This document shows positions 53,454 to 61,074 of a stretch of 64,000 bases of DNA, in pieces (the stretch's first letter is position 1; each line of letters begins with the position of its first letter). Location of the stretch: assembly GCA_020829485.1 (NCBI GenBank), contig JAIVFU010000012.1:53413-117412 (forward strand), written 5' to 3'. This DNA is from Nostoc sp. CHAB 5834. Lineage in GTDB: Bacteria > Cyanobacteriota > Cyanobacteriia > Cyanobacteriales > Nostocaceae. The position numbers were made by a program, and so were the translations under genes. The notes below the pieces were generated by a model that saw nothing but the letters and a program-made list of their open reading frames with translations, searched no databases and was not told the origin of the DNA.

Positions 53454-53624
53454 GCAGGGCTATTTCATTCTCATCTAGCCCGCCTCAGAATAAATTCTGA
53501 GGCTAATAGCAAAAGTCGTCTAAAGACGACTAAGAAAGGCTTTTAGTCCACTAAGTGTGGACTTGGACTATTAGCTCGGAACTTTAGTTCTGGGCAGTTT
53601 ATATCTAGAACGAAATAGCCCTGC
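53454..53624. mobile_element. Family A MITE, solo uninterrupted copy
   Basis: 171 bp with perfect 13-bp ends GCAGGGCTATTTC / GAAATAGCCCTGC. The interior has GAATAAATTCTGAGG, GTCGTCTAAAGACGAC and CTAAGTGTGGACTTGG. It is the reference form for the interrupted copies at 15319 and 38731. It ends 3 bases before the stop codon of the ParE gene. Confidence 0.95.
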
Positions 53625-53627
53625 CAA

Positions 53628-53927
53628 CTATTGCAAGCTACTACAGCATTTTTCTGGGTCTTGGGAACAGTGGAAAACAGCGTAGATAATAATCTCCTGT
53701 TCATTAAACTCGTAAAAAACGACGTAGGGAAAACGCCTGACTGTAGCGCGGCGATAGGTTTCATGAACAATCTGGTATGTGCTGGGGTGACGCTGAATTA
53801 AATTCAGGCAGGCATCAATACATCGTAGGAACTGGGCGCCTAACCCAAATTCGCGCCCTTCGTACCAGTCATAAGCTTCAATAATGTCTAGTTCTGCGGC
53901 TATAAGGATAGTTAAGTTTCTAGCCAT
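53628..53927 (-). CDS. ParE/RelE-type toxin
   Basis: 99 residues. ParE fold: NLTILIAAELDIIEAYDWYEGREFGLGAQFLRCIDACLNLIQRHPSTYQIVHETYRRATVRRFPYVVFYEFNEQEIIIYAVFHCSQDP. It begins 8 bases inside the end of the antitoxin gene, a translational-coupling arrangement typical of type II modules. RelE relatives cleave mRNA on the ribosome; ParE relatives poison gyrase; the sequence lies between and is usually annotated as RelE/ParE family. A family A MITE stands directly downstream. Confidence 0.88.
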   Translation of the reverse strand: MARNLTILIAAELDIIEAYDWYEGREFGLGAQFLRCIDACLNLIQRHPSTYQIVHETYRRATVRRFPYVVFYEFNEQEIIIYAVFHCSQDPEKCCSSLQ

Positions 53928-54141
53928 GCCGTTGAGAGATTCTGGCTTTTACATCTTCCCAACTGCTACCAATGGCCGGGTTTTGTTGATATTCGGCTTT
54001 GCGACGGGCTAGTTCTTGTTTTTGCCAATCTAAAACTGGGAGTGCTGCTGGTGTAGCGGCAATCTCATCCCATAAATCTTCTACTAGTTGAAGTTTTTCC
54101 GCTCTCGAAAGATTAAAGAGTTCGGGAAATACTGGATTCAT
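53920..54141 (-). CDS. Addiction-module antitoxin
   Basis: 73 residues. FNLSRAEKLQLVEDLWDEIAATPAALPVLDWQKQELARRKAEYQQNPAIGSSWEDVKARI is the standard small antitoxin of ParE/RelE pairs in cyanobacteria (LSxAEKLxLVEDLWDxI...PxxxxxxxWQxxELxRRxxxYxxNPxxGxSWExVKxRI). It overlaps the toxin start. It neutralises the toxin and probably represses the operon; a promoter lies in 54142-54257. Confidence 0.88.
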   Translation of the reverse strand: MNPVFPELFNLSRAEKLQLVEDLWDEIAATPAALPVLDWQKQELARRKAEYQQNPAIGSSWEDVKARISQRHG

Positions 54142-54257
54142 GGCTTTCTGTGATTTTATTCACCTTCATTATTACACCCTGAAACCGCCATATCTATAAC
54201 AACATTTCTAATAACTGGAATTTAGCTTGGATAAATTTTAGTGATTTCGCCTTAGCT

Positions 54258-55478
54258 TCAACCTGTCTGTGCCTCAGTATGACCGTTGCGGATACCCCAT
54301 GCTAGTTCTAAAAGTTGAGTCCAGCGCTTTTGTAACTGTTTGGGGGTGCATTTGATGGTTTTAGCGATCGCCTGATCACTTTCCCGTGCAGTTTTTAACT
54401 GTAATATTTGCTGTTGCTGTTCTGTTAGTTGATTCACAAAGATTTCCCACTGCTGGGAAGATAAACCCAATTTTTGCTCTAAACCCGCACCTAGCCATTG
54501 ATGTACTAATTGCCAGTGGTGTTGTTTAGCAAACTTTTCTACGTGGTATTTAAACCGTTGTTGGAGATAATCGCGTTGACGGCTGGTTAAACCGAGAATT
54601 TGGTCAATTTCTGGGGCTGAGAGGTCTTGAAGTTTCAAACTGAGGTAGTTCATACAGTCAGATTGTCCTTGAGACTCCAGGTATTTCATCAATTCACTGA
54701 TGACGCGATCGCGTTCTGACTCTTCGGATGGATCGAAATTAGTTTGGGCAATCATCTGCGATCGCAGCTGTTGCACCGCCGAGTTACGCTGGTAAGATTC
54801 CGCTTCTTCACCCTTAGCAGACTCTACCGCCATTTCAATATCCACGGTAGTTTCTTGCGGCTGACGACGAGCAAAGCCTTGGGCCCGCAAGATAATCAAT
54901 TGCTGATTTGCACCACCAGGTAAGTTGATCCGGCGTTTGGCATACTGCTCTGTAAACGCCATATATTCAGCTAATTGCAGCTGAGTACGCGGCGTATGAT
55001 CATTAGGTAGTTCGTTTTCTCTGCGGAAAGCTTTGATAGCTTCGATATAAAATGCTTGTAAAAAATCTTCAATCAGGCTGTAACGAGCCTCAAAACCCAA
55101 CTCAGAGCCGGATATAGTTACATGGCGGTAAACCATAGCACCCAAATTGCTATGTAATTCCACGCGCCCTTGTTTGGAACCTAGTTGGTAGTAGCGTAAG
55201 CACTTGTGCATCCGATGTCTTCCCAACGTCATCTGCCAGGATTTGATTTCCCCAGATGTTTGGATACGGGAGCTTTTATCGCAAATGCGTTCTACTTCTA
55301 CGGCTATGCGGTTTGCTAAAGCTTCTACGCACTTGGGTGCTGCTTTCACTTGCGCTTGCATTTCCTGACACAGCAATTCAATCAAGGTTTCGCTGCTGCT
55401 GTCTGAAAATTCTTCAGTCGAAAGGTGATTATCAAAAATGGGTGTAGAGTTTGGTAGATTAACGACGTTAGATTTCAT
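54258..55478 (-). CDS. HetZ-related protein with C-terminal sigma-4-like helix-turn-helix
   Basis: 406 residues. Matches the HetZ-related family: CLRYYQLGSKQGRVELHSNLGAMVYRHVT, LIEDFLQAFYIEAIKAFRREN, TQLQLAEYMAFTEQYAKRRINLPG and QQLIILRAQGFARRQPQETTVDIE. The C-terminus has helix-turn-helix-like repeats (LSAPEIDQILGLTSRQRDYLQQRFKYH; DQAIAKTIKCTPKQLQKRWTQLLELAWGIRNG). HetZ itself is required early in heterocyst differentiation; this may be a paralogue, not HetZ. HetZ-linked patU genes are not adjacent. Likely DNA-binding. Start at ATG 55478. Confidence 0.8.
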   Translation of the reverse strand: MKSNVVNLPNSTPIFDNHLSTEEFSDSSSETLIELLCQEMQAQVKAAPKCVEALANRIAVEVERICDKSSRIQTSGEIKSWQMTLGRHRMHKCLRYYQLGSKQGRVELHSNLGAMVYRHVTISGSELGFEARYSLIEDFLQAFYIEAIKAFRRENELPNDHTPRTQLQLAEYMAFTEQYAKRRINLPGGANQQLIILRAQGFARRQPQETTVDIEMAVESAKGEEAESYQRNSAVQQLRSQMIAQTNFDPSEESERDRVISELMKYLESQGQSDCMNYLSLKLQDLSAPEIDQILGLTSRQRDYLQQRFKYHVEKFAKQHHWQLVHQWLGAGLEQKLGLSSQQWEIFVNQLTEQQQQILQLKTARESDQAIAKTIKCTPKQLQKRWTQLLELAWGIRNGHTEAQTG

Positions 55479-55870
55479 GACTTTTCCAGTAGTATTGCAC
55501 CGTAATTACAACGCAGACACAGCAATCAAGGCCAGCCTTGGCTTACGAATCTTTAGGCATTCATCCATTAAGGCTTGCCGCATGTAATGCTCACATCTAA
55601 AGCTCATATATAAAACTGTAGGAAATACGAGAGAGTTATAGTTATGGCAATGTGTCGGTTTTTTCACAAGCCACCACATTGACGCTGGGACATAAGTACC
55701 CGCCATTTTCTCAAAATTGTCAAATCCCTTTTTGTACCAACTGTTGCCACCATCCTGCTATTGCATCTGTGCCCGTTGTAGACATCGCCTTAAAATATGA
55801 CAATTTAAAAACTGGAGTCGCTTTTATCACAATTTCCGAAACGGAGAGGTGCGCCTGTGAAGTGTAATTT
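55479..55870. other. Intergenic region, no feature recognised
   Basis: Upstream region of the HetZ-related gene and of nothing on the other side (yciO ends here). A 66-codon minus frame at 55506 and a 71-codon plus frame at 55652 lack motifs and conserved composition, so no gene is called. The promoter of the 406-aa gene must lie here. Confidence 0.4.
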
Positions 55871-56530
55871 TTATACCCATGCTGCTGCTGCTTCCCAACC
55901 TAAACCCCTCCGTATAATTGCTGCTTCGTCTCCGGTCATATCCAAGATGGTAGATACTTCATAAGTAGGTTCTTCGCCAGTGTCTACAATTATGTCTACC
56001 AACTTATCCAAACGATCAAATAGCTCTACCCGCGACTGAACAGTTTCTGGATCTATCCGAATCATGCCATTATCTGCTTCATCTGGTGGCAGATGTGCTG
56101 AAGTTGAAATAATCGGATTGCCCAACGCTGCCAGCAACTCCAAACACACAGTATGGTTTGGTACTCTAATTCCAGTACTTTTCCGCTTGGGGCTTTGCAC
56201 CAATCGCGGTACTAATTTAGTCGCTGGGAGCAAAAACGTGTATGGCCCTGGAATCAGGCGTTTCATAATTCGATAGGCTGTGTCACTTACGAAGGCATAA
56301 GTTGCCACATTTGAAAGCGAGGGACATAAAAATGTCAGTGGTTTATCATTTGCTAGCTGTTTAATTTGCCGCACTCGTTCTACCGCCGACTTGGCATTCA
56401 AATCACAACCGATCGCATAGACTGTATCAGTAGGGTAAAGCATGACTGCGCCACTAGAAAGCGCCGACTTTATTTCCTCTATTCGGCGAACTTGAGGATT
56501 ATCCGGATGAACTGAGAAAATTTTTGCCAT
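55871..56530 (-). CDS. yciO: YrdC/Sua5-domain protein, YciO type
   Basis: 219 residues. The YciO pattern is clear: FSVHPDNPQVRRIEEI at the N-terminus, MLYPTDTVYAIGCDL, KPLTFLCPSLSNVATYAFV, GPYTFLLPATK, KRKSTGIRVPNH, and ISTSAHLPPDEADN where TsaC would have the SAN...SG motif. TsaC/Sua5 makes threonylcarbamoyl-AMP for tRNA t6A; YciO proteins share the fold, but their role is less certain. So an L-threonylcarbamoyladenylate synthase function is possible, not assured. Divergent from larC across heptamer repeats. Confidence 0.85.
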   Translation of the reverse strand: MAKIFSVHPDNPQVRRIEEIKSALSSGAVMLYPTDTVYAIGCDLNAKSAVERVRQIKQLANDKPLTFLCPSLSNVATYAFVSDTAYRIMKRLIPGPYTFLLPATKLVPRLVQSPKRKSTGIRVPNHTVCLELLAALGNPIISTSAHLPPDEADNGMIRIDPETVQSRVELFDRLDKLVDIIVDTGEEPTYEVSTILDMTGDEAAIIRRGLGWEAAAAWV

Positions 56531-56531
56531 A

Positions 56532-56655
<124 letters not shown>

Positions 56656-56661
56656 TTTATT

Positions 56662-57951
56662 ATGAATAAAATTGCTTATCTTCAATGTCCGACAGGAATT
56701 TCTGGTGATATGTGCCTGGGTGCTTTGGTCAGTTCGGGTGTTCCTGTGGAGTATTTAATTGAAAAACTCAATGGGTTGGGTATTGAACAGGAATATCAGT
56801 TAAGGGCAGAATTTGTCCAACGGAATGGTCAGCAGGCGACTAAAGTCCATGTGGATTTAGTACACGATCGCCACCACCATCACCACGATCACGAACACGA
56901 ACACAGTCACGATCGCACACGCCACCTGCCAGAAATAGAGCAGATGATTCTCAAAGCTCAGTTGCCATCACGGGCAGAAGCTTGGAGTTTGGCGGTATTC
57001 CGGCAGCTAGCAGTCGCAGAAGGGGCGGTGCATGGCATTTCTCCTGAAAAAGTTCATTTTCATGAGGTGGGTGCTGTAGATGCGATCGTAGATATTGTGG
57101 GTACTTGTCTAGGGTTAGATTGGTTGGGGATTGAGAGCAATGACGAAGGATGGCCCCTGCTTTACTGCTCGGCGTTCCCGACTGGTGGCGGCACTGTTCG
57201 GGCTGCACATGGTCAGATGGCAGTACCAGTACCAGCAGTATTAAAGCTGTGGGAAATGCGGGGTTGTCCAGTTTATAGCAATGGAATTGACAGAGAACTG
57301 GTGACACCAACAGGAGCGGCGATCGCTACTACTTTGGCAAGAGATTTTGGTTCACCACCTGCGATCGCTATCAAGCAGATAGGATTGGGAGCAGGAACTA
57401 TAAATTTACCCATTCCCAATATTTTACGGCTTTGGGTGGGTGAAAGCGTAAGTTTACAGTCAAATTTCAGTGATTCTGAAGCTACTAGCTCAAATTTAGA
57501 AACGATATCAGTACTAGAAACTCAAGTTGATGATTTAAATCCGCAAGCGATCGGCTATGTGTTTGAGGCGTTGTTTGCGGCTGGTGCGGTGGATGTTTTT
57601 ACCCAAGCGATCGCCATGAAAAAGTCCCGTCCAGGGATTTTGTTGACTGTGATTTGTCATCCAGAAAATTTACTCAGTTGTGAAGCGGTTGTATTCCGCG
57701 AAACCACTACTTTGGGTATTCGGCGAACAACTCAGCAACGCGCCATTTTACAACGAGAAATTCAACAAGTGGAAATTGAATATGGCAAAGTGCGTGTCAA
57801 AGTAGCATGGAAGGGACAATCACCAGGAAAAGTTATTGCAAATGTGCAGCCAGAATATGAAGATTGTGCAGACTTAGCTCGAAAACATAATATTCCTTGG
57901 CGCGAAATTCAACGGCTGGCGCTACAGCGTTGGTATTTAGTTAATGGCTGA
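56662..57951 (+). CDS. larC: Nickel insertion protein LarC (nickel-pincer cofactor synthesis)
   Basis: 429 residues. YLQCPTGISGDMCLGALVSSGV at the start, a histidine-rich loop (HHHHHDHEHEHSHD, about 72-86), EKVHFHEVGAVDAIVDIVGTCLGL, LVTPTGAAIATTLA, and a C-terminal domain DDLNPQAIGYVFEALFAAGAVDVFTQAIAMKKSRPGILLTVIC, KVIANVQPEYEDC. LarC inserts nickel into the pyridinium bisthiocarboxylate mononucleotide to give the pincer cofactor of lactate racemase-type enzymes. larB, larE and larA are not in view, as usual for many genomes that have larC alone. The His loop would bind metal. Confidence 0.93.
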   Translation: MNKIAYLQCPTGISGDMCLGALVSSGVPVEYLIEKLNGLGIEQEYQLRAEFVQRNGQQATKVHVDLVHDRHHHHHDHEHEHSHDRTRHLPEIEQMILKAQLPSRAEAWSLAVFRQLAVAEGAVHGISPEKVHFHEVGAVDAIVDIVGTCLGLDWLGIESNDEGWPLLYCSAFPTGGGTVRAAHGQMAVPVPAVLKLWEMRGCPVYSNGIDRELVTPTGAAIATTLARDFGSPPAIAIKQIGLGAGTINLPIPNILRLWVGESVSLQSNFSDSEATSSNLETISVLETQVDDLNPQAIGYVFEALFAAGAVDVFTQAIAMKKSRPGILLTVICHPENLLSCEAVVFRETTTLGIRRTTQQRAILQREIQQVEIEYGKVRVKVAWKGQSPGKVIANVQPEYEDCADLARKHNIPWREIQRLALQRWYLVNG

Positions 57952-58129
57952 TATAAATTCCTCGTTCCTCGTTGGAGACTGGGAATGCTGCCATTCTAAA
58001 GGCTTTGTCGTTACCCACATTTTTGTAACAGTCAAAGTGTCGCGCTCACCCGATATCCCGCCCAGAACTTAAGTTCTGGGCTGACAGCTAAAGTCCACTC
58101 AAGTGGACTGAAATTTTCCCTTTTACATT

Positions 58130-58251
58130 AGGACTTACGCACACTCTACGAATGATTCTCTTCTCTACGAGAGAGTGCGCGTTGGCGGAAGCCGACGCAT
58201 CAGAAGACGGTTCGATAAATTAAGCTTTTTAGCAATTGTTGCGTAAGTCCT
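58130..58251. mobile_element. Family B MITE with a different interior
   Basis: 122 bp; left AGGACTTACGCA, right TGCGTAAGTCCT. The interior (CTCTACGAGAGAGTGCGCGT, GAAGCCGACGCATC) is unrelated to the 134-bp copies, so only the ends are shared. Confidence 0.75.
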
Positions 58252-58261
58252 GTACATAAGA

Positions 58262-58363
58262 CAATACGGTTCAGTTAAGGATTTTTGGTACTGATTTTAG
58301 ACCTGTAGAGACGCGAAATTTCGCGTCTCTACCAAGGTTTTTGGGCTTAACTGAACGGTATTG
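58262..58363. mobile_element. Family D MITE
   Basis: 102 bp; left CAATACGGTTCAGTTAAGG, right CTTAACTGAACGGTATTG. Interior GTAGAGACGCGAAATTTCGCGTCTCTAC. It matches the 24040-24141 copy almost base for base in inverse orientation. Confidence 0.9.
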
Positions 58364-58386
58364 GTACATAAGATAGCCTTCTAGAT

Positions 58387-58501
58387 CAATACGGTTCAGT
58401 TAAGGCTTTACTCTTTGTCAAAGTGAATTTTTTTAACGAACCGGAAAGGACGCAAAGGACACTAAGGAAGAGAAGAAAAAATACTTAACTGAACTGTATT
58501 G
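58387..58501. mobile_element. Family D MITE with a different interior
   Basis: 115 bp; left CAATACGGTTCAGTTAAGG, right CTTAACTGAACTGTATTG. The interior includes AACGAACCGGAAAGGACGCAA and TTTGTCAAAGTGAATTTTTTTA, shared in part with the copy at 50692. Confidence 0.85.
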
Positions 58502-58774
58502 CCTTCTAGATGGCTGGAAATTTTGTATTTAGTCCTCTTGAGAGGACTTTAGCTATTAGCCTTGGAATTTATTCCGAGGCGGGAATTGTAACGAAGCCAA
58601 GATTAAAAAATGTTGGCAATGACAAGTCTAAAGCCTTCGCCTGCCCTCGCACATCAACCAACCTTAAAGTATTTCGGCTTTACAAGCGTACCTTTGATGC
58701 TTCATATCTTTGGGCAATGAAAAACTTTATCCCCAATCCAAATTGGAATATTCAGGAGCGAGAAAATTCATACC

Positions 58775-58939
58775 TTAATAGTCATTGTCAGCCACACAAA
58801 TGCCTTTACATTTAATACCGTTCGTAGCGGTGCGCTGACAATGAGAACATAGAACTTTTTCGTTTTCTGTTTCTTGATTTGTCTTTAAACTAGTGCTTGC
58901 CTGTAATTTTTCTTTTTCGGTGTCGATTTCTAGAGTCAT
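58775..58939 (-). CDS. Small zinc-ribbon-like protein, 54 aa
   Basis: An ATG at 58939 gives a charged N-terminal stretch (MTLEIDTEKEKLQASTSLK) followed by VLCSHCQRTATNGIKCKGICVADNDY, a compact C-x2-C ... C-x3-C four-cysteine cluster that would bind zinc. It starts 13 bases after the stop of nnr on the same strand, so it is probably the second gene of that operon. A similar tail (CxxCxRTxTNGIKCKGICVADxDY) is known to me from small cyanobacterial proteins without function. Too short for standard length cut-offs. Confidence 0.65.
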   Translation of the reverse strand: MTLEIDTEKEKLQASTSLKTNQETENEKVLCSHCQRTATNGIKCKGICVADNDY

Positions 58940-58952
58940 AGTAAAAAGCCGT

Positions 58953-60560
58953 TTAATTACTTAGAACTTTTATCAAATATTGTGTCAATGTAAACGCATC
59001 TACACCCAATTCAGTCCGCTCTTGGGCGGCTATTATACCCGCTTGTGAATGCCACCATGCAGCAGTTGCCACAATATTTTCTACCGGAATCTCCTTCGTT
59101 GCTGCTTGCGCCAACAATCCACCCAGTAGCCCAGTTAACACGTCACCGCTACCGCCACGCGCTAAGGCGGATGTACTTTCAGGAATGATCCAAACAGCAC
59201 CTTGAGGGTTTGCGATCGCAGTTCTCGCCCCTTTCAACAATACTATCGCCTCACTTTGGGCTGCTGCTTCCCGTACTGCTTTCACTCTGTCATGTTTGGC
59301 ATCAGCGACATTAGGAAACAACCGCTCAAATTCACCAGTATGGGGTGTAAGTACGGTTACAGCAAGACGTTTTTTTAATGTGGCGATCGCTCCCATTTGT
59401 GCCAAGATATTTAAACCATCGGCATCGAGAATTAGAGGGCGATCGCTTTCTATGACTTCTTGGACAATGGGAGTTGCATCTTGTGTTAAACCGGGGCCAC
59501 AAGCGATCGCATTAAAGGAACTCAGATCGGTTTTTTCGGGTAGTTGTAGGTGAGCGATCGCTCCAGTTTCCGTCTCTGGACAACCGACAATTAGCGCTTC
59601 TGGCAAATGTGACACCAAAAGAGATTTCAGCGATTCGGGTACGGCAATAGAAAGCATACCTACACCACTAGCCCTAGCACCCAAACCAGTTAAAATTGCT
59701 CCACCGGCATAGCGCCGCGAACCACAAATCAACAATAAATGTCCTTCTTTATATTTGTGGGTGACTGGTGGACGAGGTAAGGGTAAATTAGCAAGTGCCG
59801 TTGCTGGTGTAATACGTTTAATTCTGGGTGCATCTTTTAGAACAGCTTCCACATCAGCTAAAGGAATATCAAAATCGATTAACTCAGCTTTGCCGAGATA
59901 TTCCAGCGCCCGATCTTGGAAGAAAGCTAGCTTCCATAAACCCAAGCAAAAAGTGTGGGTGGCACCAATGGCAGTTCCTAAGACTTCGCCTGTATCGGTG
60001 TGTAAACCTGAAGGTATATCAATACTATAAATCGGCACAGGTAATTCATTTAACTGATTAATTGCAGAAGCGATGGGATCAGTGAGGTTTCTTTCTAAAC
60101 CAAACCCAAACAAACCATCAATCAACAAATCAGAATTTGGCAGTTGCTCAATTGTTTGATAAATTGGAATGCCCAAACTCTGAGCATACTGTAAGTGCTG
60201 TGAAGTTAATTCCTTAAGCTTAGAGAAAGGAGAATAAATCCAAACCTCATACCCGCAAAAGTATAATTCACGGGCTACTACTAAAGCATCCCCGCCATTA
60301 TGACCCGGGCCGACAAGAATTCCAACACGAGATCCCCCCGCCTGCGGCGATCCTCTTAAAAACGTTGTGTTTGAAAAGATGTAGCCCCCCTTTTTAAGGG
60401 GGGTTGGGGGGATCTCTTGAATGCGACGAGCAATTAATCCCGCCACCTTTTCCATCAAAGCAACTACAGGCATTCCTGCTGCAAAGATCCGATCTTCAAT
60501 ATCGCGCATCTGCACAGCAGTCACTACCACTTGCGAAATTTTTTCTTGCCTATTCTGCAT
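58953..60560 (-). CDS. nnr: Bifunctional NAD(P)HX epimerase / ADP-dependent NAD(P)HX dehydratase
   Basis: 535 residues. N-terminal epimerase (about 10-235): VVTAVQMRDIEDRIFAAGMPVVALMEKVAG, GILVGPGHNGGDALVVARELYFCGYEVWIYSP, LIDGLFGFGL. C-terminal dehydratase (about 255-535): HKYKEGHLLLICGSRRYAGGAILTGLGA, TPHTGEFERLFP, ARGGSGDVLTGLLGGLLAQ. It repairs hydrated NADH and NADPH, with the fused order common in bacteria. Residues about 50-77 (EIPPTPLKKGG ... GSPQAGGS) are a repeat insertion in frame between GLIARRIQ and RVGILVGPGHNGGD (separate entry). The ATG start at 60560 fits. Confidence 0.93.
   Translation of the reverse strand: MQNRQEKISQVVVTAVQMRDIEDRIFAAGMPVVALMEKVAGLIARRIQEIPPTPLKKGGYIFSNTTFLRGSPQAGGSRVGILVGPGHNGGDALVVARELYFCGYEVWIYSPFSKLKELTSQHLQYAQSLGIPIYQTIEQLPNSDLLIDGLFGFGLERNLTDPIASAINQLNELPVPIYSIDIPSGLHTDTGEVLGTAIGATHTFCLGLWKLAFFQDRALEYLGKAELIDFDIPLADVEAVLKDAPRIKRITPATALANLPLPRPPVTHKYKEGHLLLICGSRRYAGGAILTGLGARASGVGMLSIAVPESLKSLLVSHLPEALIVGCPETETGAIAHLQLPEKTDLSSFNAIACGPGLTQDATPIVQEVIESDRPLILDADGLNILAQMGAIATLKKRLAVTVLTPHTGEFERLFPNVADAKHDRVKAVREAAAQSEAIVLLKGARTAIANPQGAVWIIPESTSALARGGSGDVLTGLLGGLLAQAATKEIPVENIVATAAWWHSQAGIIAAQERTELGVDAFTLTQYLIKVLSN
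60329..60418. repeat. Palindromic repeat inserted in frame in nnr
   Basis: Inverted ends GAGATCCCCCC / GGGGGGATCTC about 80 bp apart; within them CCCCCCTTTTTAAGGGGGG is a hairpin next to TTGGGGGGATC. The insert keeps frame and adds about 28 residues in a surface loop just before the GPGHNGGD motif of the epimerase domain. Confidence 0.75.
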
Positions 60561-60966
60561 CAGTCCTAATTCCTGTTAGCGGATAGCTATGGTTTAGCCA
60601 GTGCTGAGTTATGAGTTTTAGGCTAACTGAAACTTTAGCAGATTTCACACAATTATATTTAAGGGAGTTCCACAGGACTGATGCAAAAATTCTCTCTTTT
60701 TCTCCTCTCTCTGTGTCCTTTGCGCCTCTGTGGTTCGTTTATTTAATTTAGGACTTACGCAATAACTCTCTGAAACTCTCATTCCTTTGTGACAGCAGTC
60801 GCTCATGGGGGAAACCCCCAAGACCGCGCTGCCTCTCCTTTGCGCCTTTGCGGTTCGTTTTTCCATTATTTTGCGTAAGTCCTGTAATTAAGAGAATTGC
60901 TTTACGTGCGTTTATCCACTTTACCCCCTGATATACCTGCTCAATACTGACATCGCTGGAATCTTT
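60561..60966. other. Intergenic, mostly one MITE
   Basis: A lone family C-like end (AAGGGAGTTCCACAGGACT at 60661) and the family B element at 60750-60883. No gene seen. Confidence 0.5.
60750..60883. mobile_element. Family B MITE, 134-bp copy 2
   Basis: Same 134-bp length, same perfect 13-bp ends and nearly identical sequence to 46613-46746, and in the same orientation. Confidence 0.95.
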
Positions 60967-61074
60967 GTGTTACAACTTGGCAGACAATTTAATCATGCGT
61001 TGGAGTGGGTGAATCAGATTTTGGGAATAATCCTCATAGTGTTTGAAAGCATCGTTTTGGTTAGGCTTCACGCT

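Larger units (their letters stand above)
57952..58774. other. 820-bp gap packed with MITEs
   Basis: Holds a family A-like interior scrap (CCCAGAACTTAAGTTCTGGGC and GTCCACTCAAGTGGAC, 58065-58105), then family B (58130-58251), family D (58262-58363) and family D (58387-58501) elements almost head to tail, then another palindromic scrap (AGTCCTCTTGAGAGGACTTT, 58531). The 101-codon plus frame at 58510 starts inside this scrap and is not called. Confidence 0.75.

Noticed and set aside
58510..58815. 101-codon plus-strand frame
   Set aside because: Begins within a palindromic repeat scrap and overlaps the better supported 54-aa cysteine protein on the other strand.
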